Assembly (NCBI GenBank): GCA_964598765.1
Contig: CAZRCZ010000020.1
Coordinates: forward strand, 1 to 64,000
From: CAZRCZ01 sp964598765
GTDB taxonomy: Bacteria; Sumerlaeota; Sumerlaeia; MVZB01; JAJFLK01
Direction: 5' to 3'
Length of the DNA: 64,000 nt
Position 1 is the stretch's first letter; each line of letters starts with the position of its first letter. Below, piece after piece: positions 52,659 to 60,076 of the stretch. Under the pieces are notes generated by a model, which saw only the letters and a program-made list of their open reading frames with translations, had not been told where the DNA came from and did no database searches. Position numbers and translations under genes: made by a program.

Positions 52659-53270
52659 TTAGCGGTATTCCCCTTCCGCTTCGATAATGAGGGGAAGACG
52701 GAGATCGCAACGGTCGCCCGGGCGGACGACGCGGGAATAGCCGTCGTCATAGAGCCGGACCGCCTCGACTTTGCGCGAGGGAAAGACGAGGGTGAAGGGA
52801 TCGAGTCCGCCGTTGGTTGCGCTTTCGAGCCATGAGGTCAAATCTTCATCCAAGCCGGGGGCCATGCCTTCCCAAACCAAAACCATCGTGTCGGTGCGGT
52901 CCGTCGTTCGGCTGGCGCTGTAGCCGCCTCCTCCGGTTCGCGTGACGGTGACGCCGGTTCCGATTTTCCGCGTAAGCGGCGGCGAAAATTCCGCGCTGAA
53001 TCCGAAATGATTCGTCGGCTTCCAAATTTTCGCGTTGGCGCTTTTCGCCTTGAGAAGCGGTAGCGTGGATTCGAGCATCGTGACGGTTGCCGCGACGACC
53101 GCGCCCAAAAATTCCGTCTCGCTTCCGTCGCTTTCGCTCATGAAGAGCAGGTCGCCGGGAGAGTAGAACGTGTTCGCGCCGACGAGCGCGAAGAACCGCG
53201 CCCCCGCCGAACTCGGCGAGGTGATCGTGTGTTCCGAAGTCTTGCCTTTGGTCAGTGTCCATCCGCCCAT
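52659..53270 (-). CDS. phage-cassette protein of unknown function
   Basis: 203 residues, mostly predicted beta-strand with many Gly, Thr and Ser, no membrane span. It begins MGGWTLTKGKTSEHTITSP and ends DLRLPLIIEAEGEYR. Position right after gp36 (DUF1320), where Mu-like phages have gp37 or tail-connector genes, suggests a head-tail joining or minor virion protein, but I do not recognise the family. The gene starts 12 bases after the gp36 stop, consistent with one transcript. Confidence 0.7.
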   Translation of the reverse strand: MGGWTLTKGKTSEHTITSPSSAGARFFALVGANTFYSPGDLLFMSESDGSETEFLGAVVAATVTMLESTLPLLKAKSANAKIWKPTNHFGFSAEFSPPLTRKIGTGVTVTRTGGGGYSASRTTDRTDTMVLVWEGMAPGLDEDLTSWLESATNGGLDPFTLVFPSRKVEAVRLYDDGYSRVVRPGDRCDLRLPLIIEAEGEYR

Positions 53271-53282
53271 GATTGATCCCTT

Positions 53283-53708
53283 TCAATACGGCTCCAAGGT
53301 TTCGCGGTCGAATTGTTTTGCCTGATCGAGCGTCGTGCTGTCGGATTTCATCCGATCCAGCCTCGTCGTCGCGCCGACCAATTCGGTTCGTCCCTCGCCG
53401 AAATCGGCGAGCTGATTCCGAATTTGTCGCGCGCGGTCGCCGTATTCCGGCGTGATCGCCTCGCGCCGCCGGAGGAACAGATAGTAAATCGCCAAATCGA
53501 GATTCATCCGGGCAAGGATGAGCGGAGCCGGATCCACCGGCGTCACGTGGCGGGGAGCAAGCGCCGCGTCCATTTCGCGCGCGGCGTCCTCGATGGCGGC
53601 GCCGATGATGTCTTCGTCGCCCAGACCGTCGCCGTCCTCGTCGGCTAACATTCGCAGAAGGTCGGAGCCGAGAGCGGCGCGCAGTTCGTCGGTTGTCACG
53701 TAGGACAT
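53283..53708 (-). CDS. DUF1320 / Mu gp36-like head-completion protein
   Basis: 141 residues with the DUF1320 pattern: MSYVTTDELRAALG at the start, IGAAIEDAAREMDAAL, then LARMNLDLAIYYLFLRR and an acidic-helical end. In Mu-like phages gp36 follows the capsid gene and acts at the head-tail interface. A GGAGAAA ribosome binding site precedes the ATG. An ADEDGDGLGDED segment (about 37-48) is Asp-rich and could bind a cation. Confidence 0.85.
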   Translation of the reverse strand: MSYVTTDELRAALGSDLLRMLADEDGDGLGDEDIIGAAIEDAAREMDAALAPRHVTPVDPAPLILARMNLDLAIYYLFLRRREAITPEYGDRARQIRNQLADFGEGRTELVGATTRLDRMKSDSTTLDQAKQFDRETLEPY

Positions 53709-53744
53709 GGGGGTTTCTCCTTTCAGTTTCTTGCGTAAATCTTC

Positions 53745-53820
53745 TTCGCGCTCGTAATCGTGCTCGTTCTCGTAATCGAAAATCCTAAGAATCGAGCAAG
53801 AGCGCGATTACGAGCACGAA
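53745..53820. repeat. imperfect inverted repeat of CTCGTAATCG units
   Basis: CTTCGCGCTCGTAATCGTGC-type sequence (about 53745-53780) is an imperfect inverse of CGAGCAAGAGCGCGATTACG and following bases (about 53793-53820). It is a GC-shifted variant of the AGAGCAAG repeat. The rest of the 197-base gap between gp36 and capsid genes shows no gene. Confidence 0.7.
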
Positions 53821-53905
53821 GACATTCTTCGGAAATTCGAGGGACAGGCGCGCGAACAAACGCCGCGAGCCGGTCCCTGAATTTCCTTGCGAATCGCCGG
53901 ACCAA

Positions 53906-54850
53906 TCACGCCACGGCCGATTTCCAGAGATACGCCGCGTCGGGGGCGACGATCTTTTGGTCGTAGTAGCGTTGGACGCGGATCACGTCGGCCTTGCGAC
54001 GATCCTCGCGCCACATTTCGACGGCGTGGCCCGACAGTGTCCCCGGCGCGCCGCCCCACTGGAAGGTGTAGGCGAGCGCGACCTGCTTCAACGCCGGACG
54101 CCGCGGCAGGAAACAGAGCAGGGCGTCCTTGCCCCAGACGAATTGCATGTCGGGAGCTTGGCCGGGCAGGGCGGCGTTGCGGAGCGCGCGCGGCACGAGC
54201 ACCTGCTCGACGTCGAAGATGCGCGCCAACACGTCGGGTCCGACCATGCCGGTCACGGCCAACTCGGCGCGGTCCACGACCGCTGGATGAATCCGCACCT
54301 TCGAATAGACTTCGTAGGGCAGGACCAGCGTGTTGGGCATCACTTGGACCGATTCGATGATGACCCCTTTCTTCGCCTCGACCGCCGCGACGGGATCGGA
54401 CGTGGCGAAGGCGGACCATTGATCGGTCCCCGCGAGCGTTTCGCTCTGCGTGATGACGGTCGCGTCGGTCGCCAGCGCGGCAAGCTCGATCTCCTTGTTG
54501 AGATCAATTTTATCGCGGAGGAATTCCGTGCGATCCACGTTCGGCTGGATCGGCGGATCGGCGTTGTCGCGCTCCTCGTCGGGAATGACCGAGGTGAGGG
54601 CGTGATCCTCGCAGGAGTAGGTGTCGGTGGAGAGAGCGAAGTCAATCTCGTTGGCTTCGGCTCCGGGCGCGCGGCGGTCGTCGCTGGAGCGGAACGCCTC
54701 GCGGTCCGGATCGTAGATGAAGTAGCGGTCGAACTGCTTCCGGACCCCGACGACGGGAGCCAGAATATCGGAAATGAAGGCGGGATTGCGGTAGTCGACC
54801 GAGAGATTGGTCAGCGCGGCGTCAATGTGAACTTCGTTGACTTGAGGCAT
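53906..54850 (-). CDS. phage major capsid protein
   Basis: 314 residues of HK97-like coat protein type. It opens MPQVNEVHIDAALTNLSVDY, then IYDPDREAFRSSDDRRAPGA and a central EIELAALATDATVITQSETL. VMPNTLVLPYEVYSKVRIHP and VWGKDALLCFLPRRPALKQV are typical of coat proteins in small Mu-like head cassettes. No terminase-proximal scaffold is visible. AAAGGAGAAAAACATC precedes the ATG. It would form the capsid shell with the DUF2190 decoration protein encoded just upstream. Confidence 0.85.
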   Translation of the reverse strand: MPQVNEVHIDAALTNLSVDYRNPAFISDILAPVVGVRKQFDRYFIYDPDREAFRSSDDRRAPGAEANEIDFALSTDTYSCEDHALTSVIPDEERDNADPPIQPNVDRTEFLRDKIDLNKEIELAALATDATVITQSETLAGTDQWSAFATSDPVAAVEAKKGVIIESVQVMPNTLVLPYEVYSKVRIHPAVVDRAELAVTGMVGPDVLARIFDVEQVLVPRALRNAALPGQAPDMQFVWGKDALLCFLPRRPALKQVALAYTFQWGGAPGTLSGHAVEMWREDRRKADVIRVQRYYDQKIVAPDAAYLWKSAVA

Positions 54851-54886
54851 GATGTTTTTCTCCTTTGCTCAATTGGGTTTGGTTTT

Positions 54887-55279
54887 TCAGACGGTGGCGG
54901 CGAGATGGATCGAGAGGAAAACTTCGATCACGTCTCCGTCGCCCGATGCGGGGGTTTCGGCGTATCCGAGGCACTCGATGAAAGTGCCCGGGGATTCGTC
55001 CAAGGCTTTGACCTTGCCGGTCGCGTCGGCGACATTGACGCGGTCGCCGAGGGCGATGGCGCCGGCGGCGGTCACGCGGGCGATGCCGGCCTTGCGGACG
55101 GCGACGTTTCCTCCCTGCCGCGTCTGGCTGTGGACGGTGACGCCGAGAATCTTGCCGACGTTTGCGCCGGAGGGAAGTTTGGCTTCTCCCGGATTGGTTC
55201 CGCAAACGACGACCCGATACGCGCCGACGCCGTCGGTTTCATCAATCGAGTAGGCTTTGTCGAGAATGTAGCTGGACAT
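54887..55279 (-). CDS. DUF2190 capsid decoration/head fibre protein
   Basis: 130 residues, all beta. The DUF2190 core is clear: GKILGVTVHSQTRQGGNVAV, then VTAAGAIALGDRVNVADATG and a final GDVIEVFLSIH strand. Members decorate capsids or stabilise head trimers. It lies 36 bases before the capsid gene with AAAAGGAGAAAAACGA as ribosome binding site. A 272-base gap upstream separates it from the protease and holds a 28-bp palindrome. Confidence 0.83.
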   Translation of the reverse strand: MSSYILDKAYSIDETDGVGAYRVVVCGTNPGEAKLPSGANVGKILGVTVHSQTRQGGNVAVRKAGIARVTAAGAIALGDRVNVADATGKVKALDESPGTFIECLGYAETPASGDGDVIEVFLSIHLAATV

Positions 55280-55440
55280 TCGTTTTTCTCCTTTTGTGGT
55301 TGGAAGTTCCGACCTTGAAGGATTCAGTTCCTATCGGAAGAGCCGGATACTTTTCTCATGGGAATTCGAGCGATTGGTTGGTTCCTTTTCTTGTCGAGGT
55401 CTCCTTTCTCAATGGCTGTGATTCAATTTCCGGAGCAATC

Positions 55441-55525
55441 TCATCGGAGCCGCGACCGTGAGGGAGCGCCCAGCGCGAGAGATTTTTCTATTCGGACGCT
55501 CCCTCACGGTCGCGGCTCCGATGAC
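55441..55525. repeat. 28-bp perfect inverted repeat of the GAGCCGCGACCGTGAGGGAG family
   Basis: The arm 55441-55468 is the exact reverse complement of 55498-55525 with a 29-base spacer. One arm also occurs singly at 50230-50251. It sits in the gap between the protease and decoration genes of the phage cassette. Confidence 0.92.
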
Positions 55526-55551
55526 ACTCCAATTTTTGACGCGCATCCTTT

Positions 55552-56442
55552 TCATCCCTTCGCACATTCCAAAAGTGCCCGGGCATAATCCAAGTCGGGG
55601 CGGCTTTGGCAAAGAGCGGCCGCGCGGCGATGGAGTTCGAGGGAAGCGGGGTTGACGTTGGCTCCGGTAAATGCGCGGGCTGGGAAGCCCGCGCCACTTG
55701 CGGCCGAACGGGGCGCGGATTCCCCCATCGGCAAATAAACCGGTAGCGATTTGAGGAATGACGCGAACCATTCCACCGGAGAGACGGTTCGGTCCGGTGA
55801 AATTTGAATTTTGCCAAACAAAGCCAATCCGTCGCAAAATTCGCGGATGCCTTGGGCGTCCCACGCGGGAACCCATCGCCCGGATTGGCGGAGTTCGGTT
55901 TCGAGTTCGGCGAACGGAATCACGGCATGAGCATCCTGCCCATCAGCCGAACGAATCTCCCCTTGGGGAATCACGGGCGGGATGCCCGTGCCACTCTCTT
56001 GAAAATCGAATGGGACGTAGCCGCCCAACTCCTTGCGGAAATTTGTCGCAGGGGCGTCTTCCCCGAAAATCGGATCGCTCAGACCCTTGACGGCGGGCGT
56101 GGCGGCTCCGAGAAAACTGACCGCCTTGAGATACGGTCCGCCGGTCTCCGGCAAATTCTTGTAGAGTTCGACGCTTCGCTTCTTGAACGCGCCTTGGCGC
56201 AGAAGGTCCATGAGGCCGCGATTCAATCCGCGAAGCCGGGCGAGAAGTCGGTCGCCGCATCGCCTCAATCCGCCGACCCATCCCAGTGCCGGACCTTCCT
56301 GCGCGTGATCGAGCGTCACCGGCGCCTCATGCAGTTTCGGATCGTAATCCTTGATAATTTGATCCAACGCCGCATCGGGCCAATTTCCCTTGGTCCCGTA
56401 GTCTCCCGAGCGGAAGACTTCCAATTCCATTTCGTTGTTCAT
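55552..56442 (-). CDS. phage head maturation protease (Mu gpI-like)
   Basis: 296 residues from MNNEMELEVF (start fixed by GGAGAAAC; a longer frame reads into a repeat). The first 160 residues match Mu I-type proteases: GNWPDAALDQIIKDYDP, VTLDHAQEGPALGWVGGLRR (candidate catalytic His in LDHA) and KRSVELYKN then LKAVSFLGAATPAVKGL. The C-terminal half is irregular and includes segments encoded by dispersed repeats (SGTGIPPV with DGQDAHAV, and GAGFPARA). It would process the scaffold and capsid. Upstream is the portal gene. Confidence 0.82.
   Translation of the reverse strand: MNNEMELEVFRSGDYGTKGNWPDAALDQIIKDYDPKLHEAPVTLDHAQEGPALGWVGGLRRCGDRLLARLRGLNRGLMDLLRQGAFKKRSVELYKNLPETGGPYLKAVSFLGAATPAVKGLSDPIFGEDAPATNFRKELGGYVPFDFQESGTGIPPVIPQGEIRSADGQDAHAVIPFAELETELRQSGRWVPAWDAQGIREFCDGLALFGKIQISPDRTVSPVEWFASFLKSLPVYLPMGESAPRSAASGAGFPARAFTGANVNPASLELHRRAAALCQSRPDLDYARALLECAKG
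55674..55696. repeat. GCGGGCTGGGAAGCCCGC hairpin repeat inside the phage protease gene
   Basis: The stem GCGGGCT/AGCCCGC is followed by GCCAC, the same format as at 31611-31633. It is in frame and encodes SGAGFPARA on the minus strand. Confidence 0.7.
55926..55994. repeat. two-armed GGGCATCC-type repeat inside the phage protease gene
   Basis: GCATGAGCATCCTGCCCATC (55926-55945) and CACGGGCGGGATGCCCGTG (55972-55990) then CCAC form opposed arms. On the coding strand they give SGTGIPPV and DGQDAHAV, peptides that typically come from this repeat type. Confidence 0.7.
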
Positions 56443-56463
56443 TTTGTTTCTCCTTTCGTGAGA

Positions 56464-56545
56464 TTGCGCAACCCCTTCGGGGTTAACTCGCGATATTTGC
56501 CGTCCCAAGGTAGCCTCGCTTCGCTCGGCAACCTTGGGCTGTGTT
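56464..56545. repeat. hairpin-rich repeat between portal and protease genes
   Basis: AACCCCTTCGGGGTT (56470-56484) forms a tight hairpin. CCCAAGGTAGCC (from 56504) pairs almost fully with GGCAACCTTGGG (to 56538) around TCGCTTCGCTC. No gene is supported in this 225-base gap. The repeat breaks what would otherwise be adjacent phage genes. Confidence 0.75.
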
Positions 56546-56667
56546 CCGGGACGCCGTTGGCGTCCTTCTTCCCTCCGACCTGCCCGCTCACCTGAAAGTG
56601 AAGTAGGCCGTTGACCTCTCGCCCTCATCGGACTTCCAGCGCCATTGGGATCGTGTAATGCGCTTCA

Positions 56668-58206
56668 TCACTTCTCCTTTTTCAGTTCCTGCTTGATCTC
56701 GGTTTGTTGCTCATCGGTGGGGCCGTCGCCGGCGGCTCCCTTGGGTGCGGGTTGGGTGGAGTTGAGCGCCGCCGGCGACGTCGGCTTGTCTCCCCATGCG
56801 ACGGGAGGGAGGCCGAGGGATGCGCGAACTTCGTTGACCGTCAACACGCCGAATTGCAGGTGGTATTGATACAGGTTGCTGTCGTCATACCGGAGCTGTC
56901 GCTCCCCCGGAACTGCGGCGGGACGGCGGTATTTTTCGTAGAAGTAGCGCAACGGTAGGGGCACGCCTATCTGGATGAGCTGGCGGTCAATGTTGGCCTC
57001 GACCTCGGTGTCGAGATCGGGAGTCAAATCCACCGTCCAGCGGGGTGAAGAGATTTTTTCTCCGAAATTGAAATCCACCATCCAGCGCACGAGCTGGGAA
57101 TTGACCGCGTTCATCAATTGGCAGGCGTCGGCGCGGATGTAATCGAACCGCACGGCGTCGTGTACGCGGGCGAGCGCGAAGGAGCCGCTCCGGTTGCCCT
57201 CGCTGACGGTGAGCGTTTGCCCCAGCACGGCGCGCGACATTTCGTCGTTGCACCAGTTGGCCAGATCGCGGTAGGTCTCCGCCGATCCGCGCCGGTTGGA
57301 TTCCAAAAGCTCCAGCGTGATGCCCTCGGGAACGGTGACGCCCGCGTCGGCTTGAAGGCTTGAGATGACTTGCAGAAGCCGGTCGCGCTCGGTTTGCGCG
57401 AGGCCGGGGCCGTGCTTGGCGACGACCGTCGGCGCGCCGAATTTCTCGTTATACATGATCCAGAATTTCAGGTTGTTCTTCTTGAACCACCAATACCAAT
57501 AGACGCGTTCGAGAAGTCCGCGCCCGTAAGGACGCTCGTCGTCGGCGTTGAAAAGAAGGACCATGAATTTGCGGTCGGGAAGACGACGGCCGATTGCGGA
57601 TTGAAGATTGTTGATGGATGAGGAATTTACGGGGCGGAGTTCGCGGGTGGAACGATTGCCGTCGCCATTGCCTCCGGTCCGTTCGACCGATGAGATGCCT
57701 CCGAAGGCCGAATCGTTCAGGTAGAGCGCGCCGTCGGGACCGAAGCTGAACCGCCACGCGCCGCGCGGTTTGAGATTCGTCGGAACGATGCGCCCCTGCG
57801 CGTCGTAGCCCCAGATCACTTCAAGCACGGCCATTCCCTTGGCGAGTCCGTCAAGGAGATGAAGCAACGCGCCGTCCCAATTCGGGAGGGTTTCCAAAAC
57901 GCTTTGCACCCATTGGGCGATTTCCTGATCGGTTTGCGAGGAAGTTGCGGGTTCGACTTTGGTCGGTCGCGCGAGGACGCCATTTTTGCGCGTCTGCAGA
58001 ATCGAAAAAAGATGCGCGTCCTTTTCCTCCATCTGCTCGAAAAGCGCGTAGGTTCCCATGCTCCAAGAGGAGGCCATCGCCTCGGAGAATCCTTCGCTTC
58101 GGGCGACGTGGGAACTGACGCGCCAATCTCCGGGCGCGCTCCACCAAGTCGAGCGTGGGACGGCGGCGATTTCTCGGGCGTGTTCGGCGGGCAGGATTCG
58201 GCTCAC
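56668..58206 (-). CDS. phage portal protein (DUF935, Mu gp29-like)
   Basis: About 512 residues. The DUF935 pattern is clear: FEQMEEKDAHLFSILQTRKN near the start, WIMYNEKFGAPTVVAKHG in the middle, TLELLESNRRGSAETYRDL and VLGQTLTVSEGNRSGSFAL. The portal forms the ring for DNA entry. GTG 58206 is chosen because AAGGAGAAG lies 9 bases upstream; ATG 58281 lies inside a preceding reading frame. About residues 195-215 (NSSSINNLQSAIG) are encoded by a dispersed ATTGCGGATTGAAGATTG-type repeat. The C-terminal tail is Ala/Pro/Glu/Lys-rich. Confidence 0.87.
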   Translation of the reverse strand: MSRILPAEHAREIAAVPRSTWWSAPGDWRVSSHVARSEGFSEAMASSWSMGTYALFEQMEEKDAHLFSILQTRKNGVLARPTKVEPATSSQTDQEIAQWVQSVLETLPNWDGALLHLLDGLAKGMAVLEVIWGYDAQGRIVPTNLKPRGAWRFSFGPDGALYLNDSAFGGISSVERTGGNGDGNRSTRELRPVNSSSINNLQSAIGRRLPDRKFMVLLFNADDERPYGRGLLERVYWYWWFKKNNLKFWIMYNEKFGAPTVVAKHGPGLAQTERDRLLQVISSLQADAGVTVPEGITLELLESNRRGSAETYRDLANWCNDEMSRAVLGQTLTVSEGNRSGSFALARVHDAVRFDYIRADACQLMNAVNSQLVRWMVDFNFGEKISSPRWTVDLTPDLDTEVEANIDRQLIQIGVPLPLRYFYEKYRRPAAVPGERQLRYDDSNLYQYHLQFGVLTVNEVRASLGLPPVAWGDKPTSPAALNSTQPAPKGAAGDGPTDEQQTEIKQELKKEK

Positions 58207-58220
58207 GGTTTTCTTCTCCT

Positions 58221-58349
58221 TCACGCCCCGGATTTTCCGGAATCCGGCGGCTTGGGTTTGGCGCGACCGGCGTTGATCCATTTCCGCCGATCACGCGGAG
58301 ACTCTAAATCCGCGAGCGTTCGGTTGACGATTCCCTTGCGGGACTCTAT
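58221..58349 (-). pseudogene. possible 3' remnant of the phage gene upstream of the portal
   Basis: On the minus strand an open frame of about 43 codons follows a TAA and lacks an obvious start. It encodes SRKGIVNRTLADLESPRDRR then KWINAGRAKPKP and ends at TGA 58221-58223, inside the portal ribosome binding region. Mu-like phages place the terminase large subunit or an adjacent gene here, so this may be its truncated end. The match is only positional. Confidence 0.3.
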
Positions 58350-58365
58350 CGGACCTTAATGGACC

Positions 58366-59883
58366 TTATTTCGCGGGGGAGGAGACCGATACGGGATCGG
58401 AGGAGGAGGGAGGAATGAATCGGTCTTCGGATGAACGGTGGTAGAGGATCCACTCGAAACCGGAAAGACCGTAGTAGGGAAAAATTCTCACCCGATCAAA
58501 GTGATAGCGATAGGAAAGCCCGATCTTCGGATCGGGGACCGGGGTTTCGTCTTGACGATGAAAAAGATACCATTCGGGGCTTTGTTTGGGCCAATCGGAC
58601 ACCGGGAGGTAAATGAACTTCTTTCCGGAAGGGAGGTAGCGTGAATAAAATTCGAGCGGAATCGTCGAGCGCAAATCCTGATTGCTCCCCAGCATGATTT
58701 GAGATCCCTTGGTATTTTCGGCCAAGTAGCGGACCGCTTCGAGGTAATGCCCTTTTCCCACGCGAAGATACCTAAGAATCCGGGTCCCATTGCCCGTCAG
58801 GATCAGCGTCATCAATGCGAGAGCAAAAATTTTTCCCGCGACGCCATGATTAAAACAGCGCGCCAAGAATCGGGCGGCAAGCAGAGAAAAGAAAGTCACC
58901 GAGACCAGAAAGTAGCGCGGAAACAACGCCCAAGGGGGAAAGAGGACCATAAATGCCGCGGGGAAAATCAAAATGGCTCCGAGATAAAAAATCCAAAGGT
59001 CCGATTTCTCGCGGCGGAGACTATTAAGCTCCAGCGCGAATACAACGAGGCTCCACGCAAGCGCCAACGCGCCCGCGATTTCCCCCGCCGGCAGACCCCA
59101 AATCAGCGCCAGCGCGGAGGAAGCCACGGACTGAACCGTTTCCTCGTTCGTCCCGCCGATGGTCATGCCCCGGACGGCGGTGAAATAATAAAGCGTGATA
59201 AACGCCACGGGAACACAATGCCGATTGGCGAATGCAACGAACCTCGCGCGCCAGTCGCATTGCCGACTGAGAATGTTCCATCCCGACCAAAGCAGTGCCG
59301 CCGCGTAAAAGTGAAGAAAACTAAAATGGGAGAGAAAGCCGAGGATGGCTCCCAAGCCGAAAATCGTGTTCCATGTCTTCCGCCCGTCCTCGAGTCCGCG
59401 ATCCAAGGCATGAAAGGAAAGCAACGCGAAGAAGACCATAGGCTGGTATCCGCGCGCCTCGGAGGAATAGGTGACAAAGATGAAGGATCCGGCAACGATA
59501 AGAAACGCAAAGACGGGTTCGGATCGGTTTTTTCTCGCCGGGACGAGCGCGGCCATGACCATCGCGCCGATGCCCGTCGTCAGGGAAAGAAGACGATAGA
59601 CAAACCACCGGCGGCAGTCCCCGATGAAATACATGAAAAGGGAATTGATCGGATGGCTGTTGTCGTGGCGAATTCCGAAGAATACTCCGAAAACGGAATG
59701 AACCCCGCCCACCAATTTCCACGACCAAATTTCGTCGAACCAGAAGTCATCGAAGATTGCCCAACCGCGGACGAACAGTCCCAACAGGAACGCGACGGCC
59801 AACAGCGGAAGGGCGAATGGAATAACGACCCTTCCGATTTTTCCTGAGGGACGAAGAGGAAAAAGAGACCAATCATACCGCAT
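58366..59883 (-). CDS. GT39-like membrane glycosyltransferase
   Basis: 505 residues with about ten to twelve hydrophobic segments and a soluble C-terminal end. First-loop signature WFDEIWSWKLVGG has the catalytic-type Asp-Glu pair. It is followed by DNSHPINSLFMYFIG and YSSEARGYQPM, all typical of PMT_2/GT39 bacterial glycosyltransferases that use polyprenyl-phosphate sugars. Acceptor unknown. Its ATG (59881-59883) overlaps a divergent ATG at 59882. If the kinase gene really begins at 60077, the two genes share a promoter region of about 190 bases. Confidence 0.8.
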   Translation of the reverse strand: MRYDWSLFPLRPSGKIGRVVIPFALPLLAVAFLLGLFVRGWAIFDDFWFDEIWSWKLVGGVHSVFGVFFGIRHDNSHPINSLFMYFIGDCRRWFVYRLLSLTTGIGAMVMAALVPARKNRSEPVFAFLIVAGSFIFVTYSSEARGYQPMVFFALLSFHALDRGLEDGRKTWNTIFGLGAILGFLSHFSFLHFYAAALLWSGWNILSRQCDWRARFVAFANRHCVPVAFITLYYFTAVRGMTIGGTNEETVQSVASSALALIWGLPAGEIAGALALAWSLVVFALELNSLRREKSDLWIFYLGAILIFPAAFMVLFPPWALFPRYFLVSVTFFSLLAARFLARCFNHGVAGKIFALALMTLILTGNGTRILRYLRVGKGHYLEAVRYLAENTKGSQIMLGSNQDLRSTIPLEFYSRYLPSGKKFIYLPVSDWPKQSPEWYLFHRQDETPVPDPKIGLSYRYHFDRVRIFPYYGLSGFEWILYHRSSEDRFIPPSSSDPVSVSSPAK

Positions 59884-60076
59884 GGCGCGCGACTCAACGG
59901 TTGACTTTGAGGTTTTTCGCGCGCTTTATCAATCGCCTCTTCGGGCAGGGAGGAAAGCGGCCAACGTCCTTGCTGAAAGGGCGGGCTTTCTGATAACATT
60001 ACACGGAAGAACGCGGGAATCTTGGCGGGAACGCGGGAGTGGAATTCGTGGTTTGCCACCGGCGTCGAAGGTTCGC

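Larger units (their letters stand above)
52197..58349 (-). mobile_element. Mu-like phage head gene cassette (prophage remnant or domesticated unit)
   Basis: Seven minus-strand genes in phage order: DUF935 portal, Mu I-like protease, DUF2190 decoration, major capsid, DUF1320 gp36, an unknown virion-like protein and a small coiled-coil/membrane protein. Most have a GGAGAA ribosome binding site. No terminase, integrase, transposase, tail, baseplate or lysis gene is visible. The edges abut an ABC exporter gene and a membrane glycosyltransferase gene, and no flanking att repeat was found. Several chromosomal repeats have invaded it, suggesting long residence. Confidence 0.75.

Noticed and set aside
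56443..56628. N-terminal extension of the phage protease (62 residues)
   Set aside because: It reads through hairpin repeats and gives an Arg-rich peptide; the ATG at 56442 has a GGAGAAAC site like the other cassette genes.
59882..60076. 65-residue N-terminal extension of the TPR-kinase
   Set aside because: Arg-rich and unlike TPR sequence; ATG 60077 has AAGG upstream and leaves room for a divergent promoter.
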